Notes: generated by a model from the letters alone, not told the origin. Positions 36,449-45,169 are shown, counted from the stretch's first letter. The stretch is 45,919 bases of DNA from Prochlorococcaceae cyanobacterium ETNP18_MAG_14 (GCA_030741055.1 JASLWC010000005.1:1-45919), one strand, 5' to 3'. Made by a program: numbers and translations.

Positions 36449-36989
36449 CATTTTCAGGCTTATATCTATATAATTAGTCTTCAAAAGTTTTTGAACAAAA
36501 GGCTGTAGATTAATAACCCTTAGCTGTTGATTTAAGAGTCACTGATAACTCCATATCGCCCTGTTTCAATCACTACCACCATATCTCCAAAGCTGACTAC
36601 CTGATCTGAACGTATCTACTGGCTGTTATTGAGAAGAAGCCAACTGTTGTGCAAAAAAGCCAGTCATCTTTCTCCTCATTTAGAGCCTAGTCGTAGCTCA
36701 CCTCACCTCTAGCCAGCAAGAGCAATTTCACCACCAGCAATTCCTTACCTCGTTATCAAACAAACCAAGCCCATAAGTCTGGCAGCAACTACTTTCCTGC
36801 ATTCGTAGGCAAGAATGATGCTCTTAACGACTTTGCCGTCTTAATAGAATCTGCGAAAGCAAAGGAACAAGTGAATTGATCAGATTAAATTCGCTGGTGG
36901 TTGATATCTGTGCTGAGCTGCAGAAGTTTTTCTCCATTCAGATTGATACAGAAGCCGAGCTTTATCAGTGTTCCTTTTCAGTATTGGCA
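36449..36989. other. 541-base spacer with no accepted gene
   Basis: Between two convergent genes. It begins with a weak palindrome, TTCAAAA GT TTTTGAA, at about 36480-36496 that might help end the permease transcript. It is AT-richer than its surroundings. A start-less 61-codon open frame (36697-36879) is described separately. I see no RNA gene. Confidence 0.5.
36697..36879 (+). other. Start-less open frame, possible gene relic
   Basis: An open frame runs from a TAG at 36694 to the TGA at 36877-36879 with no ATG, GTG or TTG. The last third (NYFPAFVGKNDALNDF followed by AVLIESAKAKEQVN) reads like a real protein end, helical and with natural composition. I infer the tail of a decayed gene whose front has been lost to stop codons; chance cannot be excluded. 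I know no family for it. Confidence 0.25.
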
Positions 36990-37970
36990 TTAACTGCTGT
37001 AGCGCTTTAGCAACACCTGATCCCCCCAAACGGCAGCGGCTGCAAGTCCATCAGCAATGGTGGCAATCACCCTGTAGCAGAGCACCACTGCCAAAAGAGA
37101 CGCTTCCGGCACTTCAGAGCCCAGGCGCAGCAAGAGAGTGACTTCAAATACACCTAAACCGCCAGGGGCACCAGGAACCACTAAGCCCACTGTCCAGGCC
37201 AAAGCAAACCCTGCTAACCATTCCCCCGTCGACAAGCTGGGGCTCAAGGAAAACGCCATCACACAACACCAGAATCCACCAAAACGAAACGCCACGAAAA
37301 GCATCTCCATCGCCAGTGCTCTCCAGGGATAGTCATCTCGGCCACTGCCTAAGGCCTCTGGCGAGACAGCCCCAACCAGACCCGCATCAGCACGGTCGAG
37401 CTGCTTGGCTTTGGTCCGCTCCAAACGCTTGAGTAGAGGCTCGCGCCAACGAGGAACCAACAACATTGTTGGCAAGCAACAAGCGATAGCAAGGCCTGAC
37501 TGCCAACCGCCAAAAGGAACCCAAAGCAGAGCCGCCACAACCATCAACAAAGGCTCGAGCAACACAGATGCCAATGCTGGCCCTGCCCCCATATGGGGCC
37601 TTAGCACCCGCATTCGCTCAACAAAATGCCAAATCCCGCCAGGTAGATACTTGAGCAAATTGCTGCTTAAAAAAAGCGGCACCAGTGAAACTTCACTAGG
37701 ACGATGACCCAGCCAACCAACCAGCACCCGCCAAGCGAATGCATTTACTAGGAGACTGAACCAAGTAATGCCTACGCCAAGTAACAACCAGCAAAAGGAC
37801 AAGCCGGTCAGCGAAAGTTGACGCAATTGCTCCCCATGGCTGACCAAGGCCACCACCACAAAAGCAAGACTCGCAAGCGTGATCCAAAGCCGAAGACCAC
37901 CGGGTATAGATACCTTGCCCAACCAAAGCCTCAAGCTGCGTAAATAACCAAAAAAACCTGTCCTCACCAT
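36990..37970 (-). CDS. UPF0104/LPG-synthase-type multispan membrane protein
   Basis: A 326-residue protein with about eight membrane spans and the PF03706-type pattern, including SSNLLKYLPGGIWHF and PGAPGGLGVFEVTLL. Such proteins include the membrane part of lysylphosphatidylglycerol synthase and AglD-like proteins; without the soluble synthase domain the function is unknown. The ATG at 37970 overlaps the larC end by 7 bases, so it is the last gene of that leftward operon. Confidence 0.88.
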   Translation of the reverse strand: MVRTGFFGYLRSLRLWLGKVSIPGGLRLWITLASLAFVVVALVSHGEQLRQLSLTGLSFCWLLLGVGITWFSLLVNAFAWRVLVGWLGHRPSEVSLVPLFLSSNLLKYLPGGIWHFVERMRVLRPHMGAGPALASVLLEPLLMVVAALLWVPFGGWQSGLAIACCLPTMLLVPRWREPLLKRLERTKAKQLDRADAGLVGAVSPEALGSGRDDYPWRALAMEMLFVAFRFGGFWCCVMAFSLSPSLSTGEWLAGFALAWTVGLVVPGAPGGLGVFEVTLLLRLGSEVPEASLLAVVLCYRVIATIADGLAAAAVWGDQVLLKRYSS

Positions 37971-39196
37971 GACCAGTCTTCAGTTGCGGTGAAATCCTCA
38001 GAAGCTAAAAACACTTGCCGCCGCACCTCCTCCACTGAATGGCCCGTCTCAAGGCTGAGGCGCAGAAGATCATCGTGTTCAGGCTTAAGGCTCAATCCAC
38101 CACCTGGACGCCGCACCTGCTTGACACGTACCTCACCCCAGGGGGTGGAACAAGATCCACCGCGACGGGGCAATAACCAACGCCCGTGGGAATGCTCCCG
38201 CAGGCCCAGGGTTGTTCCCTGAGAAAACCACACCACGCGCAAGCCAGGGGCTTGATCAGGAGTCACTAATGCTTTCAAGCTCACACCCAAACGTCCTTTC
38301 TTCATCTGCAGCTGTTCAGAGACAACATCTAGAGCTCCAGCATTCCGTAATTGATCACTAAGAACCGCGAGATCCTCAGGGGTGGTGTCATCAAGCCAAG
38401 CTTCCTGCACAACCACCGGCTGCCATCTCAAGCCAGCCATCTCTTGATCTGATGGCTCCTTGGTTAAGCCATCGAGCTCACAGATTCGCAGCAGGTTGGG
38501 GCGATCAAGATTGCGATGCCCCAAACCCACACCAATCGCCTTGATATTTAGCGAGGATGGCTGGCCAAAGCGCTCTGCCAGCACAGCCATCAATGCAAGC
38601 CCCGTTGGTGTAGTGAGTTCACAAGCGGGAAGCTGATCGCCAACATCCAAGCCTATTTGATGTCGCCTGGCTAGCTCCAACACAGCCGGGACTGGAACCG
38701 GCAATAAGCCGTGAGCAGTTTCTATGTTGCCGCGTCCTGCCGGAGGGGCTGCACAGACAATCTGCTCGGGAGCCAAGTGCTCAACTGCCGCACAAACAGC
38801 CACCACATCCACCAGGGAATCAATCATGCCCACTTCATGGAAATGCACCTGATCAACGCTGCAACCATGAACCGCAGCCTCTGCTTCTGCTAAAGCCTTG
38901 AACACCGCAAGCACCTTGATCTGTAAAGGCTCCGGCCAATCAGCCTTGAGGATCAGCGCTCTGATGTCATGCCAACGCCGATGAGGAGGCTCAGTTTCGA
39001 GCCTTTCCACGGATACTTTCAATCCCCTCAGCCCAGCGCTGCAATCCTCCGCAACCGTAAGGGCATAAGCGTGCTCTAAACCAAGCACTGCAAGAGGAGC
39101 CTCAATCACTGCACGTGGCACCCCAAGATCCAACAATGCTGCTAAGAGCATGTCTCCAGCTAAACCCGTTGGGCAATCAACAAACAGGGTCGTCAT
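37964..39196 (-). CDS. larC: LarC-type nickel insertion protein
   Basis: LarC is a CTP-dependent nickel chelatase that finishes the nickel-pincer nucleotide cofactor of lactate racemase. The signature start FVDCPTGLAGDMLLAALLDLG and the VDQVHFHEVGMIDSLVDVV motif are clear, and GNIETAHGLLPVPVPA and ELTTPTGLAL follow. At 410 residues it is a single full-length frame, unlike the frameshift-produced protein of Lactobacillus. Neither LarA nor LarB is in this window. The start ATG overlaps the stop of the 43-residue gene by one base (TAATG). Confidence 0.93.
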   Translation of the reverse strand: MTTLFVDCPTGLAGDMLLAALLDLGVPRAVIEAPLAVLGLEHAYALTVAEDCSAGLRGLKVSVERLETEPPHRRWHDIRALILKADWPEPLQIKVLAVFKALAEAEAAVHGCSVDQVHFHEVGMIDSLVDVVAVCAAVEHLAPEQIVCAAPPAGRGNIETAHGLLPVPVPAVLELARRHQIGLDVGDQLPACELTTPTGLALMAVLAERFGQPSSLNIKAIGVGLGHRNLDRPNLLRICELDGLTKEPSDQEMAGLRWQPVVVQEAWLDDTTPEDLAVLSDQLRNAGALDVVSEQLQMKKGRLGVSLKALVTPDQAPGLRVVWFSQGTTLGLREHSHGRWLLPRRGGSCSTPWGEVRVKQVRRPGGGLSLKPEHDDLLRLSLETGHSVEEVRRQVFLASEDFTATEDWSW

Positions 39197-39327
39197 TAAC
39201 CCAGCGAGAAAACCTCAGGGAACTGGACACACCACCGAGCAGGAAAGCAGGCATAGGCAAGCCGAACGGTCAAAACAATTACACCTAAACCAATAAAGAT
39301 CAGCGCAACAGGCTCAGCCAACAACAT
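39196..39327 (-). CDS. 43-residue membrane peptide interlocked between two operon genes
   Basis: The ATG at 39327 overlaps the stop of the 242-residue gene (TGATG), and the TAA at 39198-39196 overlaps the ATG of larC (TAATG). The frame fills the gap exactly. The product starts MLLAEPVALIFIGLGVIVL, a span over about 5-25, followed by LAYACFPARWC and a short tail. I do not know the family. Interlocked codons on both sides are strong evidence that it is translated. It is too short for ordinary gene-finders with a 60-codon floor. Confidence 0.8.
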   Translation of the reverse strand: MLLAEPVALIFIGLGVIVLTVRLAYACFPARWCVQFPEVFSLG

Positions 39328-40055
39328 CAGCTATTTGACTTGGGATTGGGATTTGAATTGGTCTTGCTACCGCGACCATCTCGCCGAATCAGTGCACCAC
39401 GGCCTCCTCGCCCCTTGCCACCACGAGTTGGCATCGGCCCCATAACTTCATATCCCTCAAGATGAAGCTGCTGAGCGCGTCGTCGCACATCCAAACTCAC
39501 AAAATGGCGCAGGTGAGTTAAGGGAACATCCCCTTTTATTTGCAACTTGAACGGCACTGGTCTATTGCCATCACCCCTGGGCTGCTGGCGAATTTTTAAG
39601 ACCAAGTCACCTGTTTCAGGTCTGGTGTAGATCAGTTCACCGCGAATTGAGAAGTAGTCGTCTCCCTCGGGAAGCTGATCTTCAATTGTCAAGCTGTTTT
39701 CACACTGAGAATCTGACTCACTCTCATCAGACAATGCTTGTTTGAGGGTGCTGGGCTCCCATATTCCAGCGATCTGTAGATGAAGATGATCTTGCTCGCG
39801 GCAGCGAGGATAAACAACCCAAAGATGGGGCTGGTCCATTACCAGATGACGACGCATCAAGGTGAGCACACGTCCTAGGACTACCGCCTCAATCTCAACA
39901 CCTTCTGAATCCACCAAAAAACCTCTGGTGAACTGTTCAGGATCTTCTGGCCGATAGGTGCCTCTTACGACACCGATGGCCCTGTATTGCAACGGCTCGG
40001 TGACCGCAGGAATCGGATGGTCGCGCATCGAAAGAAAGGGCATCCACTGGCCCAT
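39327..40055 (-). CDS. Conserved cyanobacterial protein with a basic Gly/Arg tail, 242 aa
   Basis: Residues about 20-200 look like a mixed beta-rich soluble domain (YRAIGVVRGTYRPEDPEQF, RGELIYTRPETGDLVLKI, PFKLQIKGDV). The C-terminal 40 residues are Gly, Arg and Lys-rich (GGKGRGGRGALIRRDGRG) then Asn/Ser-rich, reminiscent of RNA-binding tails. I do not recognise a named family. It is the first gene of the leftward operon with the 43-residue peptide, larC and the UPF0104 gene. An ATG at residue 10 is an alternative start. Confidence 0.8.
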   Translation of the reverse strand: MGQWMPFLSMRDHPIPAVTEPLQYRAIGVVRGTYRPEDPEQFTRGFLVDSEGVEIEAVVLGRVLTLMRRHLVMDQPHLWVVYPRCREQDHLHLQIAGIWEPSTLKQALSDESESDSQCENSLTIEDQLPEGDDYFSIRGELIYTRPETGDLVLKIRQQPRGDGNRPVPFKLQIKGDVPLTHLRHFVSLDVRRRAQQLHLEGYEVMGPMPTRGGKGRGGRGALIRRDGRGSKTNSNPNPKSNS

Positions 40056-40116
40056 GCACGAATCTAGCCAGCCTTCGTAAACCGTCCCAAACTAAATAAG
40101 TAATTTTCTACTCTCT

Positions 40117-40926
40117 GTGGCGCTCAAGTCCGAAAGGATTCTGCCCTTCCGCGGAATAATCCTGTTTGCAACAGGACTCATCACAGCTTCCGGACTGGTC
40201 TGGTTTGGAGCACAATTGATGACACCTGAATCCAAAACGCTAGGCAATCGAGAAATACTGAATAAGCAAGTGAAGAACCTGCTCAATCGTCAACAGAATG
40301 GTTCCCTAAACAGAGAAGGGCAGCAGCAGTTGCTGGAGCGGCTGTTGGTATTGGACCGTTATGAACAAGCGTCAAGCATGCTTGAACTGCTGATAGCTAG
40401 AGAACCAAAAACTTGGGTCTGGGGATTGATGCTCGCGGAACTAAAACGTCAACAGGGAGATCTCGATGGAGCACTTGAGCAGACAAACCACCTGCTGAGC
40501 CTTCATCCTCAGACCCTAGAGGTTCTCCAACTAAAGATATTGCTCGACTTAGAGACTGGGCGAGGCAAAGCAGCTGTTGCCGAGCTCAAAAAAAGATTTG
40601 AATCCAAAACAAAAGGAGAGCGGCTTGCAATAGGGCTTCTACTGGCAGATTTGCAACGCCAAACAGGACAAGTTGCTGCTGCTGCTTCGCTCTATCGCTT
40701 TCTAGCCAATGAATCAGCCAACGATGCACGCCCTCTGATTGCTTTGGCACTTATGCAACAAGAACAAGGCAATAGCCAGCAAGCACAGGCTCTGCTTAGA
40801 GAAGCTCGAGCACGTCGTAGAAAACCTGGAGAATCCGATCCCCTAATAGATGGCCTGGCTGGCCAATGGGGGCTTGATTCGATCCGCACAAAAGGTGCGA
40901 GTGCTTATCTCAAGGCTGGCTCATAG
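40117..40926 (+). CDS. Membrane-anchored TPR protein
   Basis: A 269-residue protein with one N-terminal span at about 12-33 (IILFATGLITASGLVWFGA), then a helical repeat domain of TPR type: AELKRQQGDLDGALEQTNHLL, VAELKKRF, DLQRQTGQVAAAASLYRFLA and MQQEQGNSQQAQALLREA. The domain should lie on one face of the membrane as a scaffold, perhaps for complex assembly. The start is a GTG at 40117 and there is no better ATG. It is divergent from the 242-residue gene, with 61 bases between. Confidence 0.82.
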   Translation: MALKSERILPFRGIILFATGLITASGLVWFGAQLMTPESKTLGNREILNKQVKNLLNRQQNGSLNREGQQQLLERLLVLDRYEQASSMLELLIAREPKTWVWGLMLAELKRQQGDLDGALEQTNHLLSLHPQTLEVLQLKILLDLETGRGKAAVAELKKRFESKTKGERLAIGLLLADLQRQTGQVAAAASLYRFLANESANDARPLIALALMQQEQGNSQQAQALLREARARRRKPGESDPLIDGLAGQWGLDSIRTKGASAYLKAGS

Positions 40927-40930
40927 AAAA

Positions 40931-41269
40931 CTAGGGAGTGGAATCCTGCTCCAGAGCCTCGAGGGCTGCATCGATTGCATCTGAAGGATTTGTGGCGTCA
41001 TCCATCGCTGTAGACCTTCGCAAACGATTCATAAGCTCCCATGGATTAGCGGCATCAAACATCGTTCCATTGTCTTCACTGCCAGGAACGGTGTTATAAA
41101 GCTCGCGCTCTTGAAGTGTCTGATATTCATCTGAAACCTGAGCTTTGACGCGATCAAAACCTATTGATAGAAAGAGAAGAGCTATTGGGAACGCAGCAAT
41201 ACCAAGTTTGCGCAAGGCAGGAGGAACTAAGGGGACTCGGTTGACCAATGAAGTATCCCCCAAATTCAT
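40931..41269 (-). CDS. Small exported or membrane-anchored protein, 112 aa
   Basis: The N-terminus has a basic region and a hydrophobic stretch (about 22-38, LGIAAFPIALLFLSIGF), then RVKAQ, which could be a signal peptide cleavage site. The mature part is acidic (about 45-112), with DAANPWELMNRLRRSTAM and a D/E-rich end. I do not recognise the family. It is convergent with the TPR gene (four bases apart). The ATG at 41269 lies 45 bases from the divergent xthA start. Confidence 0.72.
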   Translation of the reverse strand: MNLGDTSLVNRVPLVPPALRKLGIAAFPIALLFLSIGFDRVKAQVSDEYQTLQERELYNTVPGSEDNGTMFDAANPWELMNRLRRSTAMDDATNPSDAIDAALEALEQDSTP

Positions 41270-41314
41270 AGAGAGGAGTTAATGCTAATGGTCGTGGACA
41301 AATCACTATGACCT

Positions 41315-42154
41315 GTGCAGATCGCCACCTGGAACGTCAACTCGATTCGCAGCCGCCTCGATCAGGTGCAAACTTGGCTAAAGGACGTCAAACCCGATCT
41401 GCTCTGCCTACAAGAAACCAAAGTGGACGACCCACTTTTCCCTCATCAGGCATTTGAAGATCAGGGTTATCAGGTGAGTTTTTACGGACAGAAGGCATAC
41501 AACGGCGTAGCAATCGTTAGCCGTCAACCATTAGAAGATGTACGCCTAGGCCTGAGTGGTGAGCTACCAGAAGATGCCGAAGCCTTGCGACTAGGAGAGC
41601 AAAAGCGGGTTATTAGCGCTCTTATAAACAACATCCGTGTGGTGAATCTCTACGTGCCCAACGGCTCCGCTCTGAAATCGGAGAAATATGCTTTCAAACT
41701 CGAATGGCTCAGCTGCCTGAACCGCTATCTAAATGCCCAGGCCAAACGAGATGAACCCCTCTGTTTAGTGGGGGATTTCAACATCGCATTAGAAGCAAGG
41801 GACATTCACAATCCTGATCGACTAACTGGAGAGATCATGGCCAGTGATCTAGAGAGGAAAGCTCTGCTTCAGGTTCTAGGAAATCGACTCCACGATGTGT
41901 TCCGTGTCTTCGAACCAGATACAAACCATTGGAGCTGGTGGGACTATCGGAGTGGCGCCTGGGACCGTGATCGCGGTTGGCGTATTGATCACATCTACTT
42001 ATGTGATGAACTCCTCTCTCAAGCCAAAAGCTGTGTGATCCATAAGCATGTACGTGGCAACGAGAAGCCCAGTGATCACGCCCCGGTGACAGTCGATCTC
42101 AGCTGGCCTCCAACTGAAGACGATGAAGAAATATCTGAACTATTCGGCGATTGA
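41315..42154 (+). CDS. xthA: Exodeoxyribonuclease III (AP endonuclease family)
   Basis: Repairs abasic sites and trims 3' ends. The EEP fold is marked by MQIATWNVNSIRSRL, CLQETKV (metal-binding Glu), GDFNIALE (catalytic Asp/Asn), and the final SDHAPV with the catalytic His. The length of 279 is standard. The GTG at 41315 is the start, since the first strand begins at once. It is convergent with glcD across 55 bases, and a large palindrome lies over the glcD end. Confidence 0.94.
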   Translation: MQIATWNVNSIRSRLDQVQTWLKDVKPDLLCLQETKVDDPLFPHQAFEDQGYQVSFYGQKAYNGVAIVSRQPLEDVRLGLSGELPEDAEALRLGEQKRVISALINNIRVVNLYVPNGSALKSEKYAFKLEWLSCLNRYLNAQAKRDEPLCLVGDFNIALEARDIHNPDRLTGEIMASDLERKALLQVLGNRLHDVFRVFEPDTNHWSWWDYRSGAWDRDRGWRIDHIYLCDELLSQAKSCVIHKHVRGNEKPSDHAPVTVDLSWPPTEDDEEISELFGD

Positions 42155-42205
42155 AGAATTGACTTGTTTGATCCACAAAAACAACCAAAACACATACCCC
42201 TTCCA

Positions 42206-42266
42206 CAGGTCAGAATGTCTTGACATCTGAAGGCATCTCGATACCTTCAGATGTCAATGTGACCTG
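42206..42266. repeat. Nested inverted repeat across the glcD 3' end
   Basis: The inner arms are perfect over 14 bases: TTGACATCTGAAGG (42220-42233) and CCTTCAGATGTCAA (42244-42257) with a 10-base loop. The outer arms CAGGTCA (42206-42212) and TGACCTG (42260-42266) add 7 more pairs across an asymmetric 7/2-base bulge. Most of it is coding for the last residues of GlcD. There is no T run on either side, so it is not a classical intrinsic terminator, but it lies between convergent xthA and glcD. Confidence 0.85.
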
Positions 42267-43685
42267 ACGTCGAGCCGACTCACCGCAGCTTTTCGGAGTA
42301 GGGAAAATCTTGCCTGGATTAGCCCTCATATCAGGATCAAAGGCTCTTCGTAGCAATTGCATAGTGGCCAGATCATCCGGGGCAAACATCCACTCGAGAT
42401 AACAGCGCTTATCAGAGCCAACCCCATGTTCACCAGTGATGCTGCCACCAGCCGCAAGACACTCCCGCAGAATGGCTGACCCCAAATCCCGAACACGGGT
42501 CTGAACATCAGCTGCGTCTGCTTTATAGAGAATTAGAGGGTGCAAATTGCCATCGCCAGCATGAAAAACATTGGCAACCGGCAGCTCATACTCCCTACTG
42601 AGACGTTGTATTGCCGCTAACACGCTTGGCAGAGCACTGCGAGGAACAACCCCGTCCTGCACGTAATAGGTAGGAGAGATCTGCCCAATCGCAGCAAATG
42701 CTGATTTGCGTCCCTTCCAAAGCAGGGCACAGTCAGCGGCATCTTCTGCACGTCGAATGTTCCTAGCTCCTGCCTGCCTACAAAAACCACTGGCCTGATC
42801 TGCGGCCACAGTTACTTCCGCGGCCTGACCATCGAGCTCGATAAGCAACACTGCCGCTGCATCACGTGGATATTCGTCGAAGCCAAACAGATCGTTGACC
42901 GCATTAATCATGAAGTTATCCATGATCTCCATCCCCGCAGGCAGCACACCAGCGGCAGTGACCTGACGCACAGCCTCGCCAGCAGACTCCATCGTGGGGA
43001 AATCTGCCAACAACACATTCACATGTTGCGGTGTTCGCAACAGTCGCAAAGTGATGGCAGTAGCGATCCCCAAGGTGCCTTCACTGCCAATGAAGGCGCC
43101 ACGCAAATCAAGCTCAGCATGCTCCGAGAGTCCACCACCGAGAGTGGTCACCGTGCCATCGGGAAGCACTATTTCAATCCCTAAAACATGATTACTGGTG
43201 ACGCCATATTTGAGGCAGTGCACGCCGCCTGAGTTCTCGGCCACATTGCCGCCGATGCTGCACACCACCTGGCTTGAAGGATCGGGAGCGTAATAAAAAC
43301 CCTCCCCAGCTACCGCCGTGGTTACCCAACTATTGATCACCCCTGGCTGCACCGTAACGGTCTGGTTTTCAAGGTCCACCGAAATAATTTTGCGCATGCG
43401 ACTGGTTACCACCAACAGCGCCTCTTGCTCGACCAACGCACCTCCAGAAAGCCCCGTTCCACTGCCACGGGCGACAAAAGGTATGCCGTGTCGATAACAA
43501 CATGCCAACACCTGAGCCACCTCCTCAGTGGTCTCTGGCAACACCGCCAAGGGTGGGCAGTGACGATCGATGGTCAACCCGTCACAGTCGTACACGAGCA
43601 GCTCTTGACGCTTAAAGACCACTGACTTCTTTGGCATAAAACGCCTCAAGTCCCTGTCCAGAGCTGTCCAGTCGTAGGACACCAT
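42210..43685 (-). CDS. glcD: Glycolate oxidase/dehydrogenase FAD subunit (GlcD type)
   Basis: Oxidises glycolate from photorespiration. The FAD-binding domain has PFVARGSGTGLSGGAL and the long GYYAPDPSSQVVCSIGGNVAENSGG pattern (seen as YYAPDPSSQ and IGGNVAENSGG). The C-terminal FAD-linked oxidase domain includes VANVFHAGDGNLHPL and GSITGEHGVGSDKR. It begins at the ATG at 43685 (MVSYDWTALDRDLRR); the frame is open seven codons further, to 43706. Its divergent neighbour is hemL, with a palindrome between. D-lactate dehydrogenase is a close relative. Confidence 0.93.
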   Translation of the reverse strand: MVSYDWTALDRDLRRFMPKKSVVFKRQELLVYDCDGLTIDRHCPPLAVLPETTEEVAQVLACCYRHGIPFVARGSGTGLSGGALVEQEALLVVTSRMRKIISVDLENQTVTVQPGVINSWVTTAVAGEGFYYAPDPSSQVVCSIGGNVAENSGGVHCLKYGVTSNHVLGIEIVLPDGTVTTLGGGLSEHAELDLRGAFIGSEGTLGIATAITLRLLRTPQHVNVLLADFPTMESAGEAVRQVTAAGVLPAGMEIMDNFMINAVNDLFGFDEYPRDAAAVLLIELDGQAAEVTVAADQASGFCRQAGARNIRRAEDAADCALLWKGRKSAFAAIGQISPTYYVQDGVVPRSALPSVLAAIQRLSREYELPVANVFHAGDGNLHPLILYKADAADVQTRVRDLGSAILRECLAAGGSITGEHGVGSDKRCYLEWMFAPDDLATMQLLRRAFDPDMRANPGKIFPTPKSCGESARRQVTLTSEGIEMPSDVKTF

Positions 43686-43728
43686 GCCCAAGCATCTATT
43701 CGACAAACTAGGCAGCAGAGCCGCTCAA

Positions 43729-43759
43729 AAGCGGATGACCTGACATAGTTCATCCGCTT
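43729..43759. promoter_or_regulatory. Palindrome between divergent glcD and hemL
   Basis: A perfect 10-base inverted repeat, AAGCGGATGA (43729-43738) and TCATCCGCTT (43750-43759), with an 11-base spacer. A second, weaker pair, TGACC/GGTCA, follows at 43762-43777. The interval contains the promoters for both genes, so the repeat could be an operator or a leader hairpin. No known box is recognisable. Confidence 0.6.
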
Positions 43760-43803
43760 CTGACCATTTTGGGTCAAGATGGCAAACGGTTCGTATCAGC
43801 CAC

Positions 43804-45120
43804 TTGGCTTCGGTCCCTGTGACAGCTTCAGCCTTGAACACCAGCCGCTCCCAGGCAATTTTCACCGCCGCCCAGCGGTTAATGCCTGGTGGCGTCAGTT
43901 CACCAGTGCGGGCATTCCGCTCCGTAGGCGGTCAGCCGATCGTCTTTGACCGCGTGAAAGGTGCCTACGCCTGGGACGTGGATGGCAATCGTTTCATCGA
44001 CTACATCGGCAGCTGGGGGCCCGCAATCTGCGGCCATGCCCACCCAGAGGTCATCGCCGCCTTACAGGAAGCCCTTGAAAAGGGCACAAGCTTTGGTGCC
44101 CCCTGTGAGCTGGAAAACCAACTAGCCGAAATGGTGATCGACGCAGTGCCAAGCGTCGAAATGGTCCGTTTTGTAAATAGCGGCACTGAAGCCTGCATGT
44201 CTGTACTGCGGCTGATGCGTGCATACACGGGCCGCGACAAACTGATCAAATTCGAAGGCTGCTATCACGGGCACGCCGACATGTTTTTGGTGAAAGCCGG
44301 ATCCGGTGTGGCAACTCTCGGACTGCCCGACTCGCCTGGCGTTCCCCGCAGCACCACAAGCAACACCCTCACTGCGCCCTACAACGATCTAGAAGCAGTA
44401 AAAGAACTGTTTGCCGAGAATCCTGACGCAATTAGCGGAGTAATTCTTGAGCCGATAGTCGGTAATGCCGGATTCATTACACCTGAGCCTGGCTTCCTTG
44501 AGGGCTTGAGAGAGCTCACCCAGGAACACGGTGCCTTGCTTGTCTTTGATGAAGTCATGAGCGGCTTCCGGGTCAGCTACGGAGGTGCTCAGGCTCGCTT
44601 TGGTGTAACACCTGATCTAACCACCATGGGGAAAGTCATCGGTGGGGGACTCCCCGTTGGTGCTTACGGCGGCAAAGCCGAAATCATGGAGATGGTGGCT
44701 CCCGCAGGCCCCATGTATCAAGCCGGCACACTCAGCGGCAATCCCCTGGCGATGACAGCCGGCATCAAGACCTTGGAGGTCTTGAAGCAAGAAGGCACCT
44801 ATGAGCGCCTAGAAACCACCACTCAGCGTTTAATTGGCGGCATTATCGAAGCTGCCAAAGAAGCTGAGGTGCCGATCACCGGAAGCAGTATTGGTGCCAT
44901 GTTTGGCTTCTTCTTTTGCGAAGGTCCAGTACGAAACTTTGAAGATGCCAAAGCAGCCAATACGGAACTCTTCGGCAAGATGCATCGAGCCATGCTCGAA
45001 AGGGGCATCTACCTAGCACCCAGTGCCTTCGAGGCAGGCTTCACATCCCTAGCCCATTCAGAAGCAGACATTGAAGCCACCCTGCAGGCATTCCGCGATA
45101 GCTTCGCGGCAGTGAGCTGA
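43804..45120 (+). CDS. hemL: Glutamate-1-semialdehyde 2,1-aminomutase
   Basis: Makes 5-aminolevulinate, the precursor of chlorophyll, haem and bilins, from glutamate semialdehyde. It is a fold-type I PLP enzyme. Visible: [11 protein letters not shown] near the start, [30 protein letters not shown] and the PLP lysine in [11 protein letters not shown] (K277 in this numbering). The length of 438 is normal. The TTG at 43804 gives the longest form. The GTG at 43819 ([12 protein letters not shown]) is equally plausible and fits homologues better. A hairpin follows the stop. Confidence 0.96.
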   Translation: MASVPVTASALNTSRSQAIFTAAQRLMPGGVSSPVRAFRSVGGQPIVFDRVKGAYAWDVDGNRFIDYIGSWGPAICGHAHPEVIAALQEALEKGTSFGAPCELENQLAEMVIDAVPSVEMVRFVNSGTEACMSVLRLMRAYTGRDKLIKFEGCYHGHADMFLVKAGSGVATLGLPDSPGVPRSTTSNTLTAPYNDLEAVKELFAENPDAISGVILEPIVGNAGFITPEPGFLEGLRELTQEHGALLVFDEVMSGFRVSYGGAQARFGVTPDLTTMGKVIGGGLPVGAYGGKAEIMEMVAPAGPMYQAGTLSGNPLAMTAGIKTLEVLKQEGTYERLETTTQRLIGGIIEAAKEAEVPITGSSIGAMFGFFFCEGPVRNFEDAKAANTELFGKMHRAMLERGIYLAPSAFEAGFTSLAHSEADIEATLQAFRDSFAAVS

Positions 45121-45130
45121 GTAAATAAAG

Positions 45131-45169
45131 AAGCCAATGAGAGCGGATCATTACCCCTCTCGTTGGCTT
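45131..45169. terminator. Hairpin after hemL
   Basis: Thirteen pairs (one G-U) between AAGCCAATGAGAG (45131-45143) and CTCTCGTTGGCTT (45157-45169), with a 13-base loop, beginning 11 bases after the stop. It lacks a clear T run, so it may act as an RNA-stabilising hairpin or a weak terminator. Confidence 0.6.
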
